DNA of 64,000 bases, taken from contig NZ_PJOM01000002.1 of NCBI RefSeq assembly GCF_002900965.1, positions 1,456,969-1,520,968 of the forward strand, given 5' to 3'. Position numbers and translations under genes: made by a program. Every line of letters starts with the position of its first letter. Position 1 is the stretch's first letter. The notes under the pieces are model-generated. The model worked only from the letters and a program-made list of their open reading frames with translations. It searched no databases and had not been told where the DNA came from. Below, piece by piece: positions 46,369-54,892 of this stretch. This DNA comes from Pseudotabrizicola formosa. Its GTDB lineage: Bacteria; Pseudomonadota; Alphaproteobacteria; Rhodobacterales; Rhodobacteraceae.

Positions 46369-47205
46369 ATGGCACCGCGCGCCAACTGGAAGGGGACGTT
46401 GAGAATTGCCGAATTGTCCTGCCCGGTTGCGCTTTATACGGCGGCGTCGACCTCGGACCGGGTGGCGTTTCACACCATCAACCGGGCGACCGGCAACCGC
46501 GTAAAACGTGAGTTTGTTGATGCCGAAACGGGCAAAGCCGTTGATCGTGACGATCAGGTCAAGGGCTACGAGGTGTCGGATGGCGAGCATATCCTGCTGG
46601 ACCCGGAAGACATTGCGGCAGCGGTGCCGGAAAGCGATAAGGTCCTGACAATCGAAGCGTTTCTGGCCTGCGCCGAGATTGATGATGTCTACTTTGACAA
46701 ACCCTATTATCTGGCCCCCACGGACCGTTCGGGACAAGAGGCCTTTACTTTGATCCGTGATGGTCTGGCTGCAAAGAATGTTGCCGCTCTGGCCCAAACC
46801 GTCCTGTTCCGGCGGATGCGGACGGTTCTGATCCGCCCCTATGGCAAAGGGCTGGTCGCGACCACACTGAATTTCGATTACGAGGTCCGATCCGCCGAGG
46901 CGGCATTCAAAGACATTCCCGCGCCGAAGATCTCAACCGAAATGCTTGATCTGGCCCGGCATATCATCGGGACCAAGATGGGAAAATTCGACCCCGCCGC
47001 GTTCGATGACCGTTATGAGACTGCGTTGGAGGAACTGGTCCGCGCCAAGTTGGAAGGCCGCAAGATCAAGCCGCGTCCGGCTGAAAGGCCCGGCAAGGTA
47101 GTCGACCTGATGGAAGCGCTGAGGGCCAGTGCAAAGCAAAGCGGTGGCGCAAAGTCTACCGGAAAATCCCGCGCCAAGCCGGCTCCGAAGCGCAAGGCGG
47201 GGTGA
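46369..47205 (+). CDS. ku: Ku protein (non-homologous end joining), copy 1
   Basis: 278 residues from ATG at 46369 (GGGAGA 9 bases upstream). A homodimeric ring that binds DNA double-strand ends and recruits LigD. Bacterial Ku opening: WKGTLRIAELSCPVALYTA, RVAFHTINRATGNRVKREFVD; core DDVYFDKPYYLAPTD and LIRPYGKGLVATTLNFDYEVR. A Lys/Ala-rich C-terminal tail (KSTGKSRAKPAPKRKAG) is typical. Three bases separate it from ligD. Confidence 0.95.
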   Translation: MAPRANWKGTLRIAELSCPVALYTAASTSDRVAFHTINRATGNRVKREFVDAETGKAVDRDDQVKGYEVSDGEHILLDPEDIAAAVPESDKVLTIEAFLACAEIDDVYFDKPYYLAPTDRSGQEAFTLIRDGLAAKNVAALAQTVLFRRMRTVLIRPYGKGLVATTLNFDYEVRSAEAAFKDIPAPKISTEMLDLARHIIGTKMGKFDPAAFDDRYETALEELVRAKLEGRKIKPRPAERPGKVVDLMEALRASAKQSGGAKSTGKSRAKPAPKRKAG

Positions 47206-47208
47206 GCC

Positions 47209-49737
47209 ATGGCGCTGACCCAATACCGCCAGAAGCGCAACTTCACCACTACGGCAGAACCAAAGGGTCGCAAAGGTCGGGCGCGTGGCAACAGTTTTGT
47301 CATCCAGAAACATTACGCCCGCCGCCTGCATTACGATCTGCGGCTGGAAATGGACGGTGTCTTGCGCAGTTGGGCGGTGACGCGTGGCCCAAGTCTGGTG
47401 GCGGGCGAAAAGCGGCTGGCGGTGCATGTCGAAGATCACCCGCTGGAGTATGGTAGTTTTGAGGGCACCATTCCGAAAGGCGAGTATGGTGGGGGCACAG
47501 TTCTATTGTGGGATCGCGGCAATTGGACACCGGTTGGCGATGCGATGAGGGGATATGCCAAGGGCCATCTGGAATTCGAGCTGGCTGGCGAAAAGCTGCA
47601 AGGCCGCTGGCATCTGATACGGATGCAGGGCAAACCGCAGGAAAAGCGCGAGAACTGGCTGCTGATCAAAGCCGAGGACGAAGCAGCCCGGCCAGAGGAT
47701 GCTCCTGATGTTCTGGAAGAATTGCCGTTATCGGTGAAAACCGGGCGCGACATTCCCCAGATCGCCGCAGGGGCAGCGGCACCTTCGGCCAAGGTACCTG
47801 CACGCGCCGCGCCTGCCCGGAAAAAGCCCCCTAAGCTTGAACAGGAAGAAGAGACGGAAACCAGCGCGCCGGACCCTTCAAAGATCAAAAGGGCCAAAAA
47901 AGAACGCCTGCCAGACTTCATCCCCCCCATGCTGGCGACTCTGTCCCGCTCCGCTCCAACCGGTGAGCGTTGGCTGCATGAGATCAAGTTCGACGGATAC
48001 CGTCTTCAGGCCCGGATCGCGCCGGACGGCATTAAATTGCTGACACGCAGCGGGCTGGACTGGACCGACAGGTTTGGCCAGACCGTGCCCGCTGCCCTGC
48101 GCGATCTGAAAGTTCAGGCCGCATTGATAGATGGGGAACTGGTGGTCGAAAGCGGCACGGGTGCCTCCGACTTTTCGGCCTTGCAGGCGGACCTGAGCGA
48201 AGGCCGCGCAGACCGCTTTGTGTTCTACGGTTTCGATCTTCTGCACCTCAATGGCCATAACCTGCGGCATCTGGCGTTGTTGCAGCGAAAAGACATGCTG
48301 GAACAGCTGTTGTCCGAAGCATCCGGCCCCCTGCGCTACAGCGCGCATTTCGAAGAAACCGGGGCCACGGTCTTGCGACACGCCTGTCGGCTGAGCCTTG
48401 AGGGCATCATTTCCAAAGCCGCTGACAGCACCTATCGCGAGGGGCGCGGCAAGGCTTGGATCAAATCCAAATGCTCGGCCCGGCAGGAGTTCGTGATTGG
48501 CGGCTACATGCCATCCAGCGCTACGAAAAATGCCGTCGGATCGTTGGTGCTGGGCGTTTATGAAGGGAAGAATCTGGTCCATGTCGGCCGGGTCGGCACT
48601 GGCTTTTCAGCGCGGGTGGCCAGCGATCTGTTCCGACAGCTGGAAAAGATCGGCAGTCCGGACAGCCCGTTTCACAAGCCGCTGACCACCGACCAGGCGC
48701 GACAGGTCCGCTATGTGCAGCCGGAAGTGGTGGCCGAGGTGGAATTCCGCGCCTGGACGGCAGATGGCCACCTGCGGCACGCAGCCTTTCGCGGCTTGCG
48801 CGAAGATAAGCCTGCGACGGAAATCCGGCGCGAGGAGGCCCCAGCGGCGGCAAAGCCTGCAAAGACGCCCCCGCGCCCGAATGTAACACTGACCCACCCC
48901 GACCGGGTCTATTGGCCCGGGGAGGGTGTCACCAAAGAGGGTCTTGCCGACTACTATACTCAGGTCTGGCGGCAGATTGCGCCCTTTGTGGTCAATCGGC
49001 CGCTGGCCTTGCTGCGCTGCCCAACGGGCATCAACGGACAGATGTTCTTTCAGAAACATGCGTGGAAGGGGCTGAACCGTAATATCCGGCTGGTGGACGA
49101 TCCGAATGACCGGGGCGATCCGTTGATCAGCATCGACAGTCTGGAGGGCCTGATCGGCCTGGTGCAATCGGCGGCACTGGAAATTCATCCTTGGGGGGTG
49201 TCACTGGAAGATTGGGAGCGCCCCGACATGATTACCATGGATCTTGACCCAGGCGAGGGCGTGGCGTGGTCGCAGATCATCACGGCGGCAGAGGAAGTGC
49301 GGCAACGGTTGGAAAACGCGGGGCTGGCGGCTTTTGTCAAAACGTCGGGCGGCAAGGGGTTGCATGTGGTGACACCCCTGAAACCGCATGCGACATGGCC
49401 CGAGGTTAAGGCCTTCGCCAAAGCGATGGCGCAGTCGATGGCGACCGATACACCTGGCTCCTATGTCGCAACAGTTGCCAAAGCCAAGCGCAAGGGCAAG
49501 ATCCTGATCGATTATCTGCGCAACCAGCGCGGGGCCACAGCCGTGGCCGCGTATTCCACCCGCGCTCGCCCGGGCGCAGCAGTTTCGACGCCTTTGGCGT
49601 GGACAGAGCTTGGGCCGGATATCGGACCAGCGCATTTCAGCCTCGCCAATCTCCCGGCGCGGATCGCTGCCCTTATTGCCGATCCTTGGGCGGATTTCCG
49701 AAAGGCTGCTGTGCCGTTAAAGGCCAAAAAGCTCTAG
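47209..49737 (+). CDS. ligD: Multifunctional ATP-dependent DNA ligase LigD
   Basis: 842 residues with all three NHEJ modules in the order phosphoesterase-ligase-polymerase. Phosphoesterase, about 20-160: QKHYARRLHYDLRLEMDG and HVEDHPLEYGSFEGTIPKGE. Ligase, about 235-540: catalytic Lys in EIKFDGYRLQAR (about residue 260) and EGIISKAADSTYREGRGKAW. Polymerase/primase, about 557-842: LTHPDRVYWPGEGVTKEGL, MDLDPGEGVAW and KTSGGKGLHVVTPL. An Ala/Pro/Lys-rich linker joins the first two. Coupled to ku copy 1; convergent with ku copy 2 (1-bp gap). Confidence 0.96.
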   Translation: MALTQYRQKRNFTTTAEPKGRKGRARGNSFVIQKHYARRLHYDLRLEMDGVLRSWAVTRGPSLVAGEKRLAVHVEDHPLEYGSFEGTIPKGEYGGGTVLLWDRGNWTPVGDAMRGYAKGHLEFELAGEKLQGRWHLIRMQGKPQEKRENWLLIKAEDEAARPEDAPDVLEELPLSVKTGRDIPQIAAGAAAPSAKVPARAAPARKKPPKLEQEEETETSAPDPSKIKRAKKERLPDFIPPMLATLSRSAPTGERWLHEIKFDGYRLQARIAPDGIKLLTRSGLDWTDRFGQTVPAALRDLKVQAALIDGELVVESGTGASDFSALQADLSEGRADRFVFYGFDLLHLNGHNLRHLALLQRKDMLEQLLSEASGPLRYSAHFEETGATVLRHACRLSLEGIISKAADSTYREGRGKAWIKSKCSARQEFVIGGYMPSSATKNAVGSLVLGVYEGKNLVHVGRVGTGFSARVASDLFRQLEKIGSPDSPFHKPLTTDQARQVRYVQPEVVAEVEFRAWTADGHLRHAAFRGLREDKPATEIRREEAPAAAKPAKTPPRPNVTLTHPDRVYWPGEGVTKEGLADYYTQVWRQIAPFVVNRPLALLRCPTGINGQMFFQKHAWKGLNRNIRLVDDPNDRGDPLISIDSLEGLIGLVQSAALEIHPWGVSLEDWERPDMITMDLDPGEGVAWSQIITAAEEVRQRLENAGLAAFVKTSGGKGLHVVTPLKPHATWPEVKAFAKAMAQSMATDTPGSYVATVAKAKRKGKILIDYLRNQRGATAVAAYSTRARPGAAVSTPLAWTELGPDIGPAHFSLANLPARIAALIADPWADFRKAAVPLKAKKL

Positions 49738-49738
49738 A

Positions 49739-50542
49739 CTACTTGCCTTTCTTCTCGGCGGCGAGGCTGCGCTTCAACGCATCCATAATGTTCACCACAT
49801 TGTCCTTGGGCGCGGCATCGGGACTGGCCTTTGCCTTCGGCGCACGCTTGCGTCCCTTTTTCTTCGCAGCAATCAGATCGAGCAACCGGTCCTGTACCGG
49901 GTCAGACGCCATCTCAGGGGCCCAAGGTTTGGTGCGCTCCTCAATCAGCTTTTTGATCAGCACCATCACCTTCTTGTCGGGCTTATCCGTATCAACCTTC
50001 TCAAAATAGGCGCTCTCTTCGCGAACTTCGTCACCAAAGCGCAGCGTCCAAAGTACAATGCCTTTGCCTCGCGGTTCGAGCATCACGGCCCGTTCGCGCC
50101 GGGCCAACACCAGCCGCGCTATGCCGACCGTTCCGGTTTCGTCCATGGCTGCACGGATCACGGAAAACGCCTCTTCACCGACACGATCGGCAGGGGCGAG
50201 ATAATGCGGTGCATCGTACCAGATCCAGCCAATGCTGTCAGAGGGTACGAACATATCGACATCAATGGTGCGGGTACTTTCGAGTGCTACCGAGTCCAGC
50301 TCATCGTCTTCCAGCAGCACGTAATCATCTTCGCCCCGGGCATAGCCCCTGACCTCATCCTCATCACGCACAGGTTTTCCGGTAACACTGTCAATGTATC
50401 GGCTGACCACCCTGTTACCTGTAGCCGCATTCATCGTGTGAAAGCGAAGCTTCTCCGCCTCGGACGTCGCCGGAGACATGGTAACCGGACAATTTACCAG
50501 CGACAGCTTAAGATAGCCTTTCCAGTAGGGGCGGGTTGCCAT
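49739..50542 (-). CDS. ku: Ku protein, copy 2
   Basis: 267 residues. WKGYLKLSLVNCPVTMSPA, KLRFHTMNAATGNRVVSRYID and DSIGWIWYDAPHYLAPADRVG mark it as bacterial Ku; the tail is Lys/Ala-rich. It differs enough from copy 1 to be an old paralogue, so heterodimers are possible, as reported for multi-Ku rhizobia. Its 3' end abuts ligD on the other strand. Confidence 0.95.
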   Translation of the reverse strand: MATRPYWKGYLKLSLVNCPVTMSPATSEAEKLRFHTMNAATGNRVVSRYIDSVTGKPVRDEDEVRGYARGEDDYVLLEDDELDSVALESTRTIDVDMFVPSDSIGWIWYDAPHYLAPADRVGEEAFSVIRAAMDETGTVGIARLVLARRERAVMLEPRGKGIVLWTLRFGDEVREESAYFEKVDTDKPDKKVMVLIKKLIEERTKPWAPEMASDPVQDRLLDLIAAKKKGRKRAPKAKASPDAAPKDNVVNIMDALKRSLAAEKKGK

Positions 50543-50601
50543 CTTTACGTCCTTTGCAAAAGTCTCGGCATCAGGCTTGGTTGGCCTGACCTACACCGCC
50601 C

Positions 50602-50626
50602 AACCCCACACATGGCGGTTGGTTCC
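50602..50626 (-). promoter_or_regulatory. Candidate EcfG-type promoter of the second ku gene
   Basis: On the minus strand GGAAC-N16-GGTT, one mismatch from the EcfG consensus, about 60 bases before the ku copy 2 start. Its spacing equals that of the motif before ku copy 1. Confidence 0.5.
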
Positions 50627-50713
50627 GGGACCTTCGGATCAACTGCCCATCCGGGCCGTTGTCTTTTGACTCTTCATCCAATGGGTTATCACCCGGCTCA
50701 TCGGAGAGAACCC

Positions 50714-50869
50714 ATGAAATCCAACGCCATATGCTGGATGCCACCAGCCGCCGACCACGCAAGCGCGGCCAACGAGATCGAGTCACTTCCCGAAGGGACT
50801 GTCATCGTGAAAATGCTTGGTGATTATGCAGTGCTGGGGAATCAAGCAAAATTCCGCAACACGCGTTGA
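50714..50869 (+). CDS. Possible small protein, 51 residues
   Basis: ATG at 50714 has GGAGAG 7 bases upstream. The product (MKSNAICWMPPAADHASAAN ... KMLGDYAVLGNQAKFRNTR) is unfamiliar. It is divergent from ku copy 2 and may share its stress-linked control region. The only support is the ribosome site and intact frame. Confidence 0.4.
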   Translation: MKSNAICWMPPAADHASAANEIESLPEGTVIVKMLGDYAVLGNQAKFRNTR

Positions 50870-50942
50870 CGGGCGATCTGACCGTCAAAGCACCCATTGA
50901 AACGGATCGATTTCACGATTGACCACGCATTGCCACCCCCTA

Positions 50943-50964
50943 TATATCGGCAATCGACGATATA
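50943..50964. promoter_or_regulatory. ArsR operator
   Basis: Perfect inverted repeat TATATCG-N8-CGATATA, 17 bases before the arsR start. Position and symmetry fit autorepression of the ars operon by ArsR. Confidence 0.7.
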
Positions 50965-50981
50965 CGAAAGGAAACCAGGTG

Positions 50982-51329
50982 ATGCTTGGCACCTCATCGC
51001 CCTGTTCAGAGCTGGAAGATCAGAGACTGGCTGATCTCGGGAAGTCGCTTGCGCATCCCGCACGCATCCGCATTCTGCGCCTGCTGCTCGCCACCCCCGG
51101 CTGCATTGGTGGCGACATCGTCGATGCCGTGGGCCTCGCGCAATCAACGGTGTCCGAGCATCTGCGCATCCTGAAGGCGTCCGGTGTGATCACCGGCGAA
51201 ATCTCTGGCCCCCGCGTATGCTATGCCCTGAACCCCGAGGCGTTGTCCCTTCTGGCGGACTTTGTCGCATCGCTCAAGCTGCCAGCAAATGATGCTTGCT
51301 GCATCCCAGAACCGAAAGACGCCCCATGA
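50982..51329 (+). CDS. arsR: ArsR-family metalloregulator
   Basis: 115 residues. Winged helix: [44 protein letters not shown]. Instead of the classic CVC in the DNA-reading helix, candidate As(III) ligands are Cys in [19 protein letters not shown] and the C-terminal DACCIPE pair, so the site resembles other ArsR types with terminal cysteines. Stop overlaps acr3 (ATGA). Confidence 0.92.
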   Translation: MLGTSSPCSELEDQRLADLGKSLAHPARIRILRLLLATPGCIGGDIVDAVGLAQSTVSEHLRILKASGVITGEISGPRVCYALNPEALSLLADFVASLKLPANDACCIPEPKDAP

Positions 51330-52345
51330 GCCTGTTTGAACGCTATCTGACCCTATGGGTCGCGCTGTGCATCATGGCCGGGCTGGCGCTTGGTGCCATT
51401 TTGCCCGGCGTCTTCGCAAGGTTGGCAAGTCTGGAATACGCCTCGGTCAACCTGATCGTCGCGGTGCTGATCTGGGCGATGGTCTATCCCATGATGGTAG
51501 CGGTTGATCTTGGCTCGCTGAAATCTGTCGGTCAGCGGCCAAAGGGGCTGATCATCACGGTGGTGATCAACTGGCTGATCAAGCCCTTCACCATGGCAGC
51601 GCTTGGGGTGCTGTTCTTTCAGCATCTGTTCGCAGGTCTAATCGACGGCGATAAGGCGTCGGAATACATCGCGGGGCTGATCCTGCTGGGGGCTGCGCCC
51701 TGCACGGCCATGGTGTTTGTCTGGTCGCAGATGACGAAGGGCGATCCGAACTACACTCTGGTGCAGGTCAGCCTGAATGACCTGATCATGGTGGTGGTCT
51801 TCGCCCCGATTGTGGCCTTCCTGCTGGGCGTCACCGACATCGCTGTGCCGTGGGAGACACTGATCCTGTCGACCGTGCTTTATGTGGTTATCCCGCTGGT
51901 GGCAGGAGTCCTGACGCGATCTGCCCTGATCCGTCAGGGCGGTGAGGCGGCGGTCGCGGCTTTCACGGCCCGCATCAAGCCCGCCTCCGTGATGGGTCTG
52001 CTGCTGACTGTTGTGCTGCTGTTCGGGTTTCAGGGGCCGGTCATTCTGGCACAGCCGGGTCTGATCGCGCTGCTCGCCGTGCCGATCATCATCCAGTCCT
52101 ACGGCATCTTCGCGCTGGGCTATGGCTGGGCCTATCTCTGGCGCCTGCCGCACAGGATTGCCGCCCCCTGCGCGCTGATCGGCACGTCGAATTTCTTTGA
52201 ATTGGCGGTCGCCGTGGCCATCGGCCTGTTCGGCCTGAACTCGGGCGCCGCCTTGGTGACCGTTGTGGGTGTGCTGGTCGAGGTGCCGGTGATGCTGTCG
52301 CTGGTGGCTTTTGCCAACCGCACCCGGGAAAGGTTTCCGCGATGA
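51326..52345 (+). CDS. acr3: Arsenite efflux transporter Acr3
   Basis: 339 residues with ten predicted helices. Acr3 hallmarks: [41 protein letters not shown] with the essential Cys, and [18 protein letters not shown]. It exports As(III) using the proton gradient. Overlaps arsR and arsC by 4 bases. Confidence 0.95.
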   Translation: MSLFERYLTLWVALCIMAGLALGAILPGVFARLASLEYASVNLIVAVLIWAMVYPMMVAVDLGSLKSVGQRPKGLIITVVINWLIKPFTMAALGVLFFQHLFAGLIDGDKASEYIAGLILLGAAPCTAMVFVWSQMTKGDPNYTLVQVSLNDLIMVVVFAPIVAFLLGVTDIAVPWETLILSTVLYVVIPLVAGVLTRSALIRQGGEAAVAAFTARIKPASVMGLLLTVVLLFGFQGPVILAQPGLIALLAVPIIIQSYGIFALGYGWAYLWRLPHRIAAPCALIGTSNFFELAVAVAIGLFGLNSGAALVTVVGVLVEVPVMLSLVAFANRTRERFPR

Positions 52346-52770
52346 GCTTTCCGATTGTCATCCATCATAACCCAGACTGCGGCACGTCACGCAATGTGCT
52401 GAGGATCGTCGAGGCTGCAGGCTATAAGCCGACGGTGATCGACTATCTGACCGAAGGCTGGACGCGGCCGCAGCTTCTGGCGCTATTTGCAGCCGCCGAT
52501 GTCACCCCGAAGGAGGCCTTGCGCATTGCCAGATCTCCGGCCGAAGCGATGGGCCTGACCGCGCCGGGCATCACCGATGACCAGTTGCTGGACGCGATGA
52601 CCACCCATCCGATCCTTGTGAACCGCCCCATCGTCTGCAGCCCGAAAGGCGTGCGTCTGTGCCGTCCGTCAGAGGTGGTGCTGGACCTGCTGGACAAAGT
52701 GCCACTCGGGCCCTGGGCGAAAGAAAACGGGCAACTCATCATAGACGCGGAAGGAAACCGGCTTGTCTGA
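52342..52770 (+). CDS. arsC: Arsenate reductase, glutaredoxin-coupled type
   Basis: 142 residues. The active-site [14 protein letters not shown] carries the catalytic Cys at residue 13; [15 protein letters not shown] holds the arsenate-binding Arg residues. It reduces arsenate to arsenite for Acr3. Overlaps acr3 and arsH. Confidence 0.95.
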   Translation: MSFPIVIHHNPDCGTSRNVLRIVEAAGYKPTVIDYLTEGWTRPQLLALFAAADVTPKEALRIARSPAEAMGLTAPGITDDQLLDAMTTHPILVNRPIVCSPKGVRLCRPSEVVLDLLDKVPLGPWAKENGQLIIDAEGNRLV

Positions 52771-53479
52771 CACACCCAACATCGACGGTGCGCTGTTCCC
52801 CGGCATCGACAGTGCTGCCCTGTTGACCCCGCCGCACAAAACGCATGCCCCGCGCATCCTGATCCTCTACGGCTCGCTCCGCCCGCGCAGCTTCAGCCGC
52901 CTGTCGGGCGAAGAGGCCGGTCGTATCCTGACGCGGCTTGGGGCCGAAGTGCGTTTCTTCAACCCATCCGGCCTGCCGCTTGTCGATGATGGCGTGGACG
53001 CCACGCACCCGAAGGTGCGCGAATTGCGCGATCTGGTGGCGTGGAGCGAGGGTATGGTCTGGTCTTCGCCCGAACGGCACGGCGCAATGACGGGGCTCAT
53101 GAAAACGCAGATCGACTGGATTCCCTTGTCCGAGGGGGCCGTTCGGCCAACCCAAGGCAAGACACTGGCCGTGATGCAGGTTTCAGGCGGGTCGCAAAGC
53201 TTCAACGCGGTCAACCAGATGCGGATACTGGGGCGCTGGATGCGGCTGATCACCATCCCCAACCAATCCTCGATCCCCAAGGCGTTTCAGGAGTTTGACG
53301 AAGCAGGCCGGATGCGGCCATCTCCCCTCTACGACCGGATCGTCGATGTGATGGAGGAGTTGATGAAGTTCACCCTGCTGACCCGCGACCGCGGCGAATA
53401 CCTTGTGGACCGATATTCTGAACGCAAGGAAACGGCAGAAACGCTGATGAAGCGGGTGAACCTGTCGGCAGCGACCTGA
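52763..53479 (+). CDS. arsH: ArsH, NADPH-dependent FMN reductase / organoarsenical oxidase
   Basis: 238 residues from TTG at 52763, chosen because AAGGAA lies 6 bases upstream and it overlaps arsC by 8 bases; no ATG fits. FMN-binding loop [35 protein letters not shown] and [17 protein letters not shown] are ArsH signatures. ArsH oxidises trivalent organoarsenicals. Confidence 0.94.
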   Translation: MSDTPNIDGALFPGIDSAALLTPPHKTHAPRILILYGSLRPRSFSRLSGEEAGRILTRLGAEVRFFNPSGLPLVDDGVDATHPKVRELRDLVAWSEGMVWSSPERHGAMTGLMKTQIDWIPLSEGAVRPTQGKTLAVMQVSGGSQSFNAVNQMRILGRWMRLITIPNQSSIPKAFQEFDEAGRMRPSPLYDRIVDVMEELMKFTLLTRDRGEYLVDRYSERKETAETLMKRVNLSAAT

Positions 53480-53539
53480 TCCCCGGCGGGTCCACCACGC
53501 TTGGGGGGGCGGAACTGGCCAGATCCTGGTACCCCGTTT

Positions 53540-54892
53540 CTATTGTTCCCGGAATGCGCGCGACATAGAATCTGTAATCGGTTTGGTGATGTATTGCGCG
53601 AAGGTGCGCTCCGCCGTCTGGACCATCACTTCGGCAGGCATGCCGGGCGTTGGAACAAAGCCTCTGATCCGCGATAGTTCTGTCGGGTCCAGAACAACGC
53701 GCACCACATAAACTTCGCGGTTGGTCCGGTCCGTGCTGTTGGCGACCGCATCGGCCGAAATGTAATCTACGGTCCCATGTAGAACAGGCGTTGTCCGCTG
53801 GTTCAACGCGGTCAGGCGCACGACAGCCGGTTGGCCGACCTTGACACTGTCGATATCTGCACGCGCAACCAGCGTCTCAATGATAAGCGGCGCGTCAGAG
53901 GGCACGATCTCTGCGATGGAGCGTCCGGTCTCGATCACGCCGCCTGCGGTGTGATAATACAGGCGCACAATCGTTCCGCTGACCGGTGCGGTCACCTCGG
54001 TCCGCAGCAGGATGTTCTCAGATCGCCGGGCTTGCTCGCGGATGCTTTCAAGCTCGCTCTGCACCACCTGCAACTGTGCCAGCGCGGTGCGGCTGTATTC
54101 GTCAAGCATGCGGTCGCGTTGGCTGATGGTGCGTGATTTCAGCTCTGCGATCTCACCCAGCTCGGCGTCGATCCGCGCGGTCTGGCCTTCACCCTCCAGA
54201 ACGGCGCGTTGCAGGGCAAGAACGTCCGTCCGCCGGATCAGCCCGCGCTCCAGCAGGTCCTGCTTGACGTTCAGTTCCTCTGCCAGCAGGTCGATCTGGT
54301 CAAGCAGTGCCTCGCGCTGCGCGATATAGCCTGTTTCGCGGAATTCGATCGCTGCCATGTTGCGGTCGGTCATCGCCAGATCATTGGTCAGGCCAGAGCG
54401 GGTGACCGCAAAGGCTACGCTTTGGCTGTCAAGGATGACCGCCACCTCGGGATCGCTGCGCAGTGCCTCCAGTTCAACCGGAAAGAGAATCGTGTCGCTG
54501 CGCAGATGCTCTGCAAGCAGGCGGGCTTCGGTGGCCTCCAGCCTGATCCGGCGCAGCTCAAGCTCACGATTGTTGGCCTTTGCCGCCGTTGCATCCAGAC
54601 GCAAAAGTACCTGGCCTTCCGTCACATGGTCTCCTTCGCTGACCAGGATGTCCTTGATGAGTCCTCCTTCAAGGTGCTGCACGACCTTGTTCTGTCCGGT
54701 GGCGACAAAGCTTCCCTGTGCAAGGATCGCCGCGGCAAGGGGCGCACCGAAGGCCCAGACCGAGAAGCCGCCAAGGCTGGCGAGCAGGATCAGGCTGCTG
54801 GTCACCACAAGCCTGGAAATTGAGCGCGGCACATCGCGATACCATTCCGCAGCGGTTGGTGGCGGCAGCGGATCTGCAAGAGCGTTATCCAT
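53540..54892 (-). CDS. Type I secretion periplasmic adaptor (HlyD/PrtE family)
   Basis: 450 residues from ATG at 54890-54892 (GGAGGA 8 bases upstream). One N-terminal membrane helix (about 28-55), a lipoyl-like half (GQNKVVQHLEGGLIKDILVSEGDHV), a long coiled coil about 85-290 (repeated L/E/R heptads), and the second lipoyl half and beta-barrel (TEVTAPVSGTIVRLYYHTAGGV; PGMPAEVMVQTAERT). It links the ABC ATPase to an outer-membrane TolC protein not encoded here. Overlaps the ABC gene by 8 bases. Confidence 0.94.
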   Translation of the reverse strand: MDNALADPLPPPTAAEWYRDVPRSISRLVVTSSLILLASLGGFSVWAFGAPLAAAILAQGSFVATGQNKVVQHLEGGLIKDILVSEGDHVTEGQVLLRLDATAAKANNRELELRRIRLEATEARLLAEHLRSDTILFPVELEALRSDPEVAVILDSQSVAFAVTRSGLTNDLAMTDRNMAAIEFRETGYIAQREALLDQIDLLAEELNVKQDLLERGLIRRTDVLALQRAVLEGEGQTARIDAELGEIAELKSRTISQRDRMLDEYSRTALAQLQVVQSELESIREQARRSENILLRTEVTAPVSGTIVRLYYHTAGGVIETGRSIAEIVPSDAPLIIETLVARADIDSVKVGQPAVVRLTALNQRTTPVLHGTVDYISADAVANSTDRTNREVYVVRVVLDPTELSRIRGFVPTPGMPAEVMVQTAERTFAQYITKPITDSMSRAFREQ

